A stretch of DNA of 64,000 nucleotides from Whalleya microplaca (Eukaryota; Ascomycota; Sordariomycetes; Xylariales; Xylariaceae), in contig MU385751.1 in the NCBI GenBank assembly GCA_022497155.1, positions 310,001 to 374,000 of the forward strand, in the 5' to 3' direction. Positions 14,020 through 24,900 of the stretch are shown piece after piece. Positions within the stretch are counted from its first letter, which is position 1; each line of letters starts with the position of its first letter. The position numbers were made by a program, and so were the translations under genes. The notes beneath the pieces are model-generated. The model was given only the letters and a program-made list of their open reading frames with translations. It ran no database searches and had not been told where the DNA came from.

Positions 14020-15045
14020 AATATATAAATATTAGATTGTGACCTTGCTGATCGGTCAGATCTGCCTTATTAGCTGCATAGGGCTTTTTAAAGGAGTCTA
14101 TGCGCAGAGACATCTTAACTTTTGTATGTATTGTACAGAAACTCTTCAAATTGGTAGATATGGCAGTAGCAGAGAATTATTATTGGTATTTAGCTCGCAA
14201 CGTTGAGACCACAGAACAACCTGGCGCTGTAAATTGTATTAGTTCCATTCTGTAGTCGTACGGAATACTGAATATCTGAGACCCACCTCACATCTCAGCT
14301 GCTCAGCCGCACTACTACATACCCGCGATCACCGCCCTATCTTGGCACCGTATCTGCGCCGTATCTGCAAGATTAGCAGGCTTATTAGCTACAGTCCATA
14401 GAGTCGTGGGTGATCATCGATCAAATGATTAAGCCTTATGTCATCCCTTCAGACACAGTTTTAGTTATACAAATAAACAAGATTTACTTATACATACTCA
14501 ATCAGGAATAATTCCCTAGAGAAAGGTAGCGCATCCGTACATGGAGCTCTAATTGGGTCGCTTCAGCAGCGAATATTCGGAAGCCCGGACTTAGCGACCT
14601 GCTGGAATTCAGCCCTACAGCCAATGTATGTATGTACTTCGTAAGAAGATACTACCTACAAATACGCCGTGTTTGACGTATCCGTATGTGGAGCCTCAGC
14701 CACTGCATGGCTAACAAAGCCAGAGATTTACCTAGTCATACGTCACTTATGCCACAAGAGTCTCTCATCTGTATTGACAGTTAATGGACTCTATCTAATA
14801 ATGCATCAGGCGTTCTCTCAGCGTTATATATAAAATAGATAATTCCCACCTCACTATGTTTCTGTATCCTAAGTCGATATAGTCGATAAAGTCTCATTAC
14901 CTAATCCAATATTTCAGCTCGTCCTTCATAGATACTATCGAACGGGTGCTGCTCATTCGTACTCAAACTCAATCCTAGCTTTTCCTAGCTTTACGGCCAC
15001 TTCATTGTTAGAATCAGCAATAGCTGTCCGGGAAAATCGGTCAGT
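14020..15045. other. Intergenic, no gene seen
   Basis: About 1 kb after the truncation point of the MFS pseudogene. No MFS-like text continues here. It should hold the promoter of the beta-lactamase-like gene. Confidence 0.5.
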
Positions 15046-16830
15046 ATGTATCGGTCTCGGAACATACTTACCCTCGCGCCAATATGGCTTCCCAGTGTGT
15101 TCGCTAGGTTTCTTGGACGCATGGACCCGGCTCCCGTCGACCTAACTAGTGACCAAAGCCTCGTGCGTGAGAGCTGGGAGAATATTACTTCCACATTTGA
15201 GGGACATCTCAGCGGTAAATCGCCGTTACCAGTGCTGTCCGGCTTAGAGAATGTTACCTTCTCCCTTGGCATGTTCTCAACCCACGACTCTGAAGCTGCG
15301 GGGCATCTACAATACCATTACACGTCTCCCGATATTGCAAATTCGTCTCAAGGCGTAAACAAGGTGGATGGAGACAGCATATATCGAATTGCAAGTCTCT
15401 CAAAGCTGATCACTGTGCTTGCCGGGTTGATTGAGTTGGACCCTGCAGATTGGAACCGTCCCCTAAGTGAGATATTCCCGGAGATTGCTAAACTGCCCGG
15501 AGACGATCCGATCCGTAACATTGGGTGGAATCAAATCACTGCACTCACGTTAGGGTCTCAAATATCAGGAGTGCCACGGGATGCTGCACCGTTCTTGCCT
15601 AACGAGATCTATTATCAACTGACGCAAGAAGTTCCGCCTGTCGACCCTGCATCCATTGGTCTTCCACCTCCGAGTCCCAACAACAACTCGGCAATTAATG
15701 TACCTTGCCAAGACCAATATTGCACAGCAGTTCAATATATCAAGGGCCAACAATCTCCAACATTCTTACCATGGCAGTCTCCTGGCTACGCTGACACAAA
15801 TTTCATTTTGCTTGGCCGTGTCATATCCCAGCTTACCAACCTCACTATAGAAGAATTTTACCACAAGGCCGTATTTGACCCCTTGGCTATGACGCGATCT
15901 ACAAGCAAGAGTCCAACCGAGAAGGGCTATTCTGGGTATGTCGTAGCAGGAGACTTATCGGCATTTGCTTTCGACGGTGGGATCACTAGTTCCTCTGGAG
16001 GTGTCTTCTCAACTACGAATGACCTCGCCAAACTTGGCGTTGGGATACTCAACTCAACCCTTCTCCCCGCGGACCAGACTCGCAAGTGGATGAAGCCGAA
16101 CTCTTTCACGTCACATTTGGAATTTGCGATGGGCAATGGCTGGGAAATCTACCGCTACACGCACAAGGACACTGGCGCAGTTACGGACATGTACACCAAA
16201 CTTGGCGACTCGGGCAACTACGCCAGCTACCTCGTTCTCGTACCTGACTACGACATCGGCTTCAGCGTCATCCAAGCCAGCAACATGGCAGCGGCACAGC
16301 GAAGCCACGCTGTTCAGCTTCTCGCGGACCTGATCAGCGAGACGATGCTCCCAGCGCTCCAGGCTCAGGCGGCCGCGGAAGCTAAGTGCAACTTCGCTGG
16401 TACGTACTGGTCTGCCCCAGCAGACAACCAGACTGCATCGTCGATGACGCTGGTCTATAATGAGACGGCTGGGACCGGCACGGGCCTCACCATCTCTTCC
16501 TTTACCAACAACGGCCACGACATAATAGCGCTCCTCACGCAATATTACGGGAGCTCACAGCTGATGCTACAGTCCGCAATTCCGGACTCGGGCAACCATC
16601 GAGTCTCGTTCCAAATCACCGCAGCAATCCCAGAATCGGCGTGGGACAGCTCTACTGGTCTTTTCTCAAAGCAGTGGTACACCAATAGCGATTGGATCTC
16701 TAATAACGCTGCTACCTATGGCGCGGTGGGCATAGGTACTATCTGGTTTGATCTCTCGCCTCAGGGCAAGGCTACTGCGGTCACGGTGCCTTTTCTTCGG
16801 AAGACCTTTAGTAGGAGAGAGAGAGCATGA
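15046..16830 (+). CDS. Serine beta-lactamase / penicillin-binding-like protein
   Basis: Intronless, 594 residues. The beta-lactamase-fold active site is present: SLSK at 117-120 (nucleophile Ser117, base Lys120) and YADTN at 248-252, followed by FILLG, as in class C and esterase-like members. A GDSGNY segment lies where the third motif is expected. A C-terminal beta-rich extension of about 150 residues follows, as in fungal members. Such proteins are esterases, amidases or hydrolases acting on metabolites; the substrate is unknown. The first 25 residues include a hydrophobic stretch (LAPIWLPSVFARFL) that may act as a signal or anchor, but it is not a textbook signal peptide, and a missed 5' exon or a start at Met26 is possible. 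No lesion is seen. Confidence 0.88.
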   Translation: MYRSRNILTLAPIWLPSVFARFLGRMDPAPVDLTSDQSLVRESWENITSTFEGHLSGKSPLPVLSGLENVTFSLGMFSTHDSEAAGHLQYHYTSPDIANSSQGVNKVDGDSIYRIASLSKLITVLAGLIELDPADWNRPLSEIFPEIAKLPGDDPIRNIGWNQITALTLGSQISGVPRDAAPFLPNEIYYQLTQEVPPVDPASIGLPPPSPNNNSAINVPCQDQYCTAVQYIKGQQSPTFLPWQSPGYADTNFILLGRVISQLTNLTIEEFYHKAVFDPLAMTRSTSKSPTEKGYSGYVVAGDLSAFAFDGGITSSSGGVFSTTNDLAKLGVGILNSTLLPADQTRKWMKPNSFTSHLEFAMGNGWEIYRYTHKDTGAVTDMYTKLGDSGNYASYLVLVPDYDIGFSVIQASNMAAAQRSHAVQLLADLISETMLPALQAQAAAEAKCNFAGTYWSAPADNQTASSMTLVYNETAGTGTGLTISSFTNNGHDIIALLTQYYGSSQLMLQSAIPDSGNHRVSFQITAAIPESAWDSSTGLFSKQWYTNSDWISNNAATYGAVGIGTIWFDLSPQGKATAVTVPFLRKTFSRRERA

Positions 16831-17876
16831 GGTAGAGAATAGTTCGGATTAAGTTTTCAATAGCCTACGGCATGTTGCAGGAGTTTATTGGAGTAACCCA
16901 TAAAATTATCTTTACATCATACAGAAGGGTATTATAGAACCATGCATTATTTATATAGACTTGAATTACATTAGTATAAATTAACGATAACCATAATCTT
17001 TGTCTTTTATATTTGTCCATGTGCTGTTGCATTCTGTTTGATAATTATTATGCTGCCTAAGTTTCTCTAGGCGGAGGGATACCAATGATAGGTATGATTA
17101 ATATTACCCTTATCCTTCAGAACACATACACAAGACCATCGTTACATTAACAAGCTAGAAATATACGTGTAGTAAGTATTGTCATTGAATATGGGTTTCA
17201 ATAATACTGCACTATTTTGGGCTCAAGAGAGCATGTATTCTTGTATGGTTAGCCGTAAACCCCAATATTCCAGTTCGCATAACGGGCTCACACCAATCTG
17301 CGCTTCTGTATTCGGTATAGTTATAAAAGGACTACACATATCAATATTTAAATTTCTGATAAGTAATGGAAGTATTCTGCAGAATCTATGTGATGTGGTC
17401 TAAAAGGCCGTCTGGATTGTGATTGGACTGCTCGTCCAGCAGGCTCTGGGTTGGTGTGATAAATTGACCAGTAGGTAGGAGAAAGCAATTATATCAAGGT
17501 ACTTAGTGATGCACTTGAATCGATACAATAGATATCTCGTATATCGTGCACAACAAAGTACAAATCCGGATACATCATTAAGAAGAGGCATTAATACATA
17601 CATGTGGTCCTCATCTTCACATGGCCAGCCTCAATTTGCCATGACATGAGGACCTTCCCACGTAGAAGAACTTCGTGAGACTGTAAACCATACATAATAC
17701 ATCCAAAACAAAATTTTAACAAGATGGTATCGTGCGCGCCGAGCGTTTTTTTCTTCGAGTCCATATGAATACCCTAGCTGTATGATGAACTCCCCTTTTG
17801 CCCTTTGCCCATGCCATCTGCCATCTCTAATGTAACCTAAAACGCCAATATTTCCCTACCAGCAGATATCCAGAAT
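16831..17876. other. Convergent intergenic region, no gene seen
   Basis: About 1 kb of AT-rich sequence between convergent genes. It holds only 3' flanks; no motif-bearing frame or clear repeat. Confidence 0.5.
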
Positions 17877-19265
17877 CTAGCTCCAGCTCTGCTGTGGCAT
17901 CAACCCCTTGCCCACCCTATCCAAATGCACCAGTCCGACCTGTCCCCCTTCGTGGTCTCCGCCGACCTCGGTCTGTCCCGAGCCCCCGACACGTCGCCAC
18001 TGCCGGGACCACGGTCGCTCATACGGCTCCCCACTCCCGTGCCCACTCCCGTTTCCGTGGGCACGCAAGCTGTGTATGAGTCGGTTCAGGATGACGAATT
18101 CGACCTTGAGTTTGATGCCGTACACGCAGGGCTTGAAGGCCCCCTGCACGTAGAATAGGTTGGCATACTGGATGCCTAAGAGCGCGATGCTGTGCAAAAG
18201 TCCCGAGGGTTAGTGATTAACTCGAATATCAGCCCCTTGCAGCCGGCTGCGTCTAAACCGACCTAAGCTAGGCAGTACCGGCTCCTAAGAAAGGTAGACT
18301 ACAGTAAGGGGGAAGAATAAATTTGAGCCTACGTACTCGAGAGCGATAACAAGAAGATTCACATATATGAGATGATGGAGGACAACCTTCTCCTCGGTCG
18401 CCGAGCGTGCGGAGAAAGAATTGGAAGAAGACGACGAGGGCTTGAAGAGCGCAGAGGTGTCGCGCAGGTACTTGCGGGTCTGATAGATGTACAGGATACT
18501 CAGGAGAGTCTCCTGGACGAAGAAGACGGTGAGCTGAATGCGATCCCAGATCAGGTTGATGGCAAAGAGGTGCGGGTTTATAGTCGTGGCTTGCTGTGTG
18601 AGGGCGTAAGCGACAAACCAACGGCCAATCACGAAAAGACGCCGCTCAAAATGCGGTACTTGGCGTGATTAAGACTACCAAAGAGAAGAGGGAAGAAAGC
18701 TTACAGCCAGAGCCCCGATGACGATAGTGGACACGGAGAAGACAATCGAGTTGAATATCAACACGGTCTTCACCCACTTTAGCATCTTCTCCTCGTGCAT
18801 AATCAGATGCAGTCTTGAATACAAGACCCAGCTCTGCGGCACGACCACTACACATAGTCAGGAGTAAGCAAATGCCGTTCCAAGACGACCGCAGGAGCTC
18901 CAAGTCCCGTCCTAGGAGCCTCAATTCTAGACACGGCCCGTGTAGGTGGACGCAGCTCCCGGGACAAGTGTGAGGTACAAAACGACACCGAAATACGTAC
19001 TGATCAGCCACGTAAGATAGATCATAGTAATTGAGCCTTTCAGGTCCGTCCATACGCCGAAATCACCGAGCATGATGAATAACGGCTGCAGGATGACACC
19101 CCAGGACCCCAGGGCACACGACCAAAAGTAGAGGCCGCGCCGGCGCTTGAAGAGCAGGAAGAGCGAGATGTTGATCTCGACCCCGATGTACCACGAGATG
19201 CCCGCGAATGCCGCCATCGTCATGGACACGGGGAGGTCCGTCTTGAGGTCGCTGACGTCGCTCAT
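17877..19265 (-). CDS. Seven-helix integral membrane protein, DUF7703-like
   Basis: Four exons, 19265-19001, 18847-18705, 18644-18337 and 18189-17877, sum to 342 residues with all phases consistent. Donors are GTACGT, GTAAGC and GTACGT. Several hydrophobic helices follow a short N-tail. FKRRRGLYFWSC at the end of helix 1, SWVLYSRLHLIMHEEKM and LLGIQYANLFYVQGAFKP are typical of a fungal membrane family I recall as DUF7703. The C-terminal tail after the last helix is glycine-, histidine- and arginine-rich and probably disordered. Function is unknown; the layout suggests a plasma-membrane receptor-like or sensory protein. The acceptor of exon 3 (GAG before CGG) is the least certain boundary; the others are well supported. 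Confidence 0.72.
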
Positions 19266-19789
19266 GGTAGCGATGGCTCCTCTGGGCGAAGACGCTGTGG
19301 AGTGAGAATGTCGGGGGGAGAGCAACGCGTGGGGACGACAGTGGGCAGCATTACGGGGCTGACGCAGTGCTGTGTATTTCAGCAGATTAGAGGAACTCTT
19401 CGACATGGCACCCAGACCGTAAAGGGTCTGACAGGGTTTTACAGGGCAGGGTCTCAGGGTGGCGTGAAGAGGCTGGAGCTAGGCGCCTCCAGCGTCACAA
19501 TATTTAGGGGCTGAAGGGTTTGTAACATGTGCTGCATTATGGCAATGTCTTCGATTTTCTCACTGTGCCTGTTGTGTAATGTGGCGATCGATCATGTCCA
19601 GATCTAAGTGGTCAGGAACATCGGTGTAATATGGGAGGTGATTGATAGGCAGCCCCAAGTTCTTGTTCTTGTAGCAGGGCGCAATTGAATGCAACCAACC
19701 AACCAACCAACCAACCAACCGACCGTACAGCCGTAGCAACCAATCCATCCTACTGACAAACCCGAACCAACCGGCCAATCACCAGCGAA
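19266..19789. other. Intergenic with a CCAA microsatellite
   Basis: About 0.5 kb upstream of the membrane-protein gene and downstream of the cupin gene. It contains a (CCAA)n run near 19698-19722. No gene seen. Confidence 0.5.
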
Positions 19790-20251
19790 TTAGACGCCAG
19801 CGGCACCCGTGTTGGGTTCCCATCCCTCCTTGGCCATCTCGAACCCCTCCATGGTGAACGCGGGCGCGACCGAGCACCCCACCAACGTCCAGGCGCCCAG
19901 GCTCTGTGCGTGCTGCCACTCTCCGCGCTGCACCACGACCTGGGGCCTCTCGCCCTTCCAGAGGTCGCTGCCCAGCACGGCGTCCCGCACGGGCTTGCCG
20001 TCGTCCCACGAGAGCGAGAGGCGGAGCGGGGCGCCCGCGTAGTAGTGCCAGACCTCGACGGCGTCGAGCACGCGGTGCCAGTGCGAGAGCCCGGACTCGC
20101 CTTCCAGCAGGTAGTAGATCTGCGTGCTGATAGAGCGCTTGTCCGACGAGGTTTGCGGGTCGCGGAAGGTCTCGATGAAGTACCCTTTCTCCGGGTGTGG
20201 GGTGAGGTTCAGGGCGGCGATGACGTCTTGGGCTGAGCGTGTGGTCGCCAT
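19790..20251 (-). CDS. DUF985 / cupin_5 family protein
   Basis: Single exon, 153 residues. The sequence follows the small DUF985 cupin family: HPEKGYFIETFRD near residue 18, then STQIYYLLEGE, SHWHRV and EVWHYYAGAPL, where the histidines sit at the usual cupin metal site, then an end with GCSVAPAFTMEGFE. Length matches the family (about 150-180). These are single-domain beta-barrel proteins, probably sugar- or metal-binding, with no settled reaction. The gene is markedly GC-rich compared with its flanks. No signal peptide, so it is probably cytosolic. Confidence 0.9.
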   Translation of the reverse strand: MATTRSAQDVIAALNLTPHPEKGYFIETFRDPQTSSDKRSISTQIYYLLEGESGLSHWHRVLDAVEVWHYYAGAPLRLSLSWDDGKPVRDAVLGSDLWKGERPQVVVQRGEWQHAQSLGAWTLVGCSVAPAFTMEGFEMAKEGWEPNTGAAGV

Positions 20252-21926
20252 TATGAGTAATTTGGGTGTTTAATTTTGCCTCCAATTGAGAATTCAATGT
20301 GGTCAGGTTGGTTAGACCGAAGACTTTATCGAAAAGAAGTTCAGGCGCGGATGTATGTAAGTAGAATGAGATTCAAAGCATGGGGTCTGGGGTTACGAGG
20401 TGGTAAGATTGATGGCCAGAACAGGATTTTAAATCCGATGCCAGTAATCTGTAGGTATGTACTGCACTACTGACCACTGTGTGACCGCAAAAGCAAACCT
20501 CTACAGGGCGGCAGGACGGCAGGACAGCAAACTACATATGTAAGTAATCACTCAACATAATTTATTATAAGTACTGCAGCCTCAACCGTCTTTTCAACCG
20601 CCAGCTCACAACCATCTAAAAACAGGGTTCTTGATGAACTAGCTACTATTTCTAACTCACACCGTGTCTGGCTAGGTGTAGATCTCATGCCACTATATAT
20701 AACTTATACTGAAGACTTCAGAACATTCAACAAACATGTTAGAAATATGGCAGAAACTTGTTGAAAAGATGTCAACATCGCCTGCAACGAGATCCTGCAC
20801 AAGCAGCCTGCAGCTCATGTCTGTCATCAATGGTACCTGTTGTCTAGCGAAAATGAAACAAAAGTCTAGAGGGCTGCAAGGCATCACAATGAAACACCAA
20901 CAATTGCAATTGAGTATGCGAAATCGAGTATGGATCATCCAACAATAAAGCAACAAGCAGTAGGTATGCGGTGAAGTGCCGCTTGATGCTATTAATATAG
21001 CAGATTTTCGGGGGGTCAATCAGTGGCCTCTAATAATAGAGGGGCAGCAGCTGCTGGCTGACTGCACGGGGTTGCATGGGCTGAAAAATGTTATAAAGCT
21101 TCGGGCGTACTGCATATATCGTGCAGCCCGGCCCTTATCCAATTATGACCAATAGAAGAACTTTTGGAGCCTCGACAGCCATGTACGATTAATATAATGC
21201 TAGCTACAATTCCAGATGGTTCAATGTTGTCAAGATCAATGTGACTTCCTACTACTACCTTGGCAGTTGGCTCCAAGCTCCTGGCGGCCCGATTTTCTCT
21301 TCAATACACCAGAGCACCTAAGCTGAATGGAACTTGGTGGTTATGACTCTGGTGTTCACTTATGAGAAGACGAGCGTACCTATGTAGGTCATATTAAGGT
21401 TATCCTTAGTATGCATTCCCACTGACGCTAGTTGCCCCTACCTGGGTATAGACATGTATAGAGTTCAGAATGCAGATCTATTTCAAACATGGAGCCGAAG
21501 ACGGCTGCTAGATGCTGTCATGGTGGACGGTATCGATAAGCAGTAATGCTCTACGAACAATGTTGGAATGAGTGGTTAGTCTGTAACAATTGATCGAGCA
21601 ATACTCCATATTATCAGCACATGTTATCTACCCAGCGGTCCCATCAATTCAATTCGTTTTTTTATACATATTTCCCCTCGTATATTATCAGCCACTTTAT
21701 GCCCCGTACTATGTATTGCCTTTGTTGAGAGCTGAGAATTATCACGTCCGTGAGCCTTACCTAACAATTTTGCTGTGCCAAGTTATCTCCCAGCGAAAAA
21801 CTTTCAGGGGTAATTTCAGGGGTAAAACTTAGGAGGAGAAGGGTTGGGGTCGACTAATCAATTCAAATCAGAGCTGAAAAAATTGATTGATATGATTTGA
21901 TGGGACCGCTGTCTTCACCTCGGCAC
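20252..21926. other. Intergenic, no gene seen
   Basis: 1.7 kb between the cupin gene and the 3' end of the polyketide synthase. Open frames are short and unconvincing. No recognised repeat. Confidence 0.5.
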
Positions 21927-24900
21927 CTAAACAGCAAGCTGTTCAGCAAGCTTCCATCCCCAACTATTTATCTGTTTCCCCGTCTCAGTGACTAGGTAGC
22001 CCAATTATGAATATCCATGGATCAGTGGACTTACCTTGGGAAGCATCATCATGGAGAAGTGATTGCCATCGGCACGAATCACACTCACATTTCCTAGAAA
22101 TTCGTCCCATCCAAGGGATCCATCGTCGATTCTATCATTCAGAAACCAATCTACGATTCTCTGTTCACCAGGCAGAACTTCAGGCCTAGGTACCTGAACC
22201 TGCTTGTCCACGCCCTCTCTCGCTGAGACTAGCACAGCGTAGGGTGTTTTTCCTCTTGGAAGCTTGGTGATTTTGTACCTCAGCAGCTGCTGTCTCGCCA
22301 ATGTGAAGTGGTCACTCGTAAGTAGCCGACCTTTGGTTTCCGTCCTGACGCCGTGTTCGTTTACCATACCGATATAATCTATAGAATCCAAAAAGTCAAC
22401 GAGGGTATCTGGCAAGGAGTTTGCGAAGGTGGGACACGCGGTGTCTATTAGGAAAAGCTTCTCGACCTCGTTCCCATCCTCTAGTAGTTGTCGCACCATC
22501 TCATAGGCTATCACGCCGCCAATCGAGTACCCACCGACCAGGTACGGGCCCCTGGGCTGCCGGCGCTTGATATCAGTTACGTAGATGCCCGCGAGCTCTT
22601 CCATTGTGGGTGGCTGCTCCAGATCGGGCTTACTCTTGATGAAGGGGCTGACAAGCGCGTAAACAGACACGTCCTTGACACGACTTAGTAACGGCTGGAG
22701 GGCACCAAAGACAGCACCAGAGCCGAATCCGTCGGGTGCTAGGAAGAGGTTACGATCTTCCGAAGACGAATCACGGTGGTGTAGGAGCATCGAGGTCGCC
22801 TTTACTGGAATTAGCTCCCCCAGCTCGGTCGCCATGCCGCAGATCACCCGGACGCTTCTGGACTCTCGACTCATGCCCCCAGACCAATCGACGTGCGGAA
22901 ACCCAGCCTCTCGCATAACCTTCTCTCAGGCCCACGGGCTTTGCAGCGGGTACTCCCGATCGTCATCTAACATCCACCACCCATCCAGCAAGCCCCAGAC
23001 TAGGTCATACCAGGCCAGCTTTTGCGTTACTTCGATCAGCGCCACACAGCCGTCATATTGGCGCACCATCTTGCGGATGTTTCTCAGGCTGCAGAGCAGA
23101 TCACGCGTTGCATGAATGCAGTTGGTTGAGACGACGACGTGGTAGCGGCCCAGCAACTCCTTTGGTGGATGCTGTTCGACGTCTAGTTTTAAGAACTGCA
23201 TGCCCTCGATGCCCTTGAAAGTCTTCTTGGCACGCGCTAGTAGTGACACCGAAATTTCGGTGAAAGTGTATATGAATGGCAGCCCAATAGCTTGCAAGAG
23301 CGGCACGAGATGCTTAGTAGTGCCTCCTGTACCCGCGCCAATCTCGAGCACAAGGAAGGGTTCACCGTTAGAACCCCGAAAGCGAACAGCGGCCAGAAGA
23401 AAGTCACAGAGCACCTGCGTGGCAGCTCGGAGATCAGGCGCGTTGGCGTAAAAGTCTTCAAGCAGAGTGCGGCCCTTCTCACTGCCGAACAAGAGGTTGA
23501 CAGGGTCAGCTCTACCCGTAAGACAGTCGGCTAGGTGTGGTCCCAAGAGGGCAGGCAAGCCCTGAGTTGATGCGTAATGAGGGAAGTCCGAGATGAGCTT
23601 GGTGCTTAGCTCACCGGCAGTGTTATTGCTAATGTCACTGCCTAGGTGCGTCGAAGAGCCGCGCAAATAGTCGTTTCCCGTTTTCTCGACGATATCGGCC
23701 TCTTCCAGAATCTCCCAAAGCCGCGTAATCTCTCTGCGGTACTTTGGCAGCGCCCCTTGCAAGGCGGGGAGCTTCTCTCCGTGTCTGAGCTTCCCGATAG
23801 GACAACCGAGCTTCGCGAAGCCTTCGGCGATGAAAGCTGTGACAGTCTTCAGTTGCTGTGGGTACACCCGATCCCAGTAGCCTGTAAACTTTGTGTCCTT
23901 GGCATGGGCATCGAAGTTGCGGCGAATCTGCTGAAAAGCTCTATGTATCGATCCCGTGTTGTTTTGGGATGGTGTCTGCTCCTTTCCGGCAGTTGGCATG
24001 TTTGCGTTAGTGTATGGAGTCGTTGGTATGGTGGCCTCATAAGATGATACTGGGAAGGAAATGCCTGAGGAACTGTTCGTGGAGCTCTGCACGGATTTAA
24101 GACTCGGAGTACTCGAAATAAGTCTACAGATAGATTCTACATCTACCACTGACGCGAATTCTGTCCATGATATGTCGATACTGAACGCTTTGTTCAAGTC
24201 GTTAATGATCTCACCCGCAACCAGAGAGTCGGCGCCGAGATCCTCAAGTTTCGAATCCATCTGGATCTCGGCAATCGGAAGGTCGAGAGATCGGCTGAGG
24301 GCCTCGAGGACCGCCTTTTGTCTGACTAAGTTCGTGTTCTCAACTTCCTCATACACAGAATCTGGCCCCGAGTTCTCGCCATCGCCACTTCTAGTATTAA
24401 TAGCATCGCTATCAAGCCGTGAAGAGATCACATCGCATAAAGCCGCTACCTCTGCCACCGTGGCAAAATCATCTGTTGTAATATTGACATCAAAATGGTC
24501 AGAGATATTGGCTATAATTTCCGAAGTAACTAATGAGTCCACACCCAGCTCCTCGAGTAAGGTCTGTTTGGTAATATCCTCGAGTGGAACGTCCAGGGAC
24601 TTGCAGAGGATTTCTTTTACCCCACTTAGTATATCGACTAAACTGTCGCCCCTTCTGTTAAGATTCGTTCGAGTAGAAGAAGAAGCCCTCTGATCCGGGA
24701 TTTGATGCGCCTGTAGTTGAGAAGCGGGCTTCGAAGGGTTGACTGACAGCTTTCCGGACCCCATACCTGGGTTAGCTCTTTCCAGCATCTTTGCTAGTGT
24801 GTTCCGGGGAACCCTCGAGAACTTCAACCCCTTAGCAGCCCATATCACCTTGCTACTTTGCTTGTTAAACGCAAACACGTCCAACACGACCTCCTTTTTG

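Noticed and set aside
16111..16542. 143-codon open frame antisense to the beta-lactamase-like gene
   Set aside because: It mirrors a GC-biased coding strand; it has no motif and overlaps conserved family sequence.
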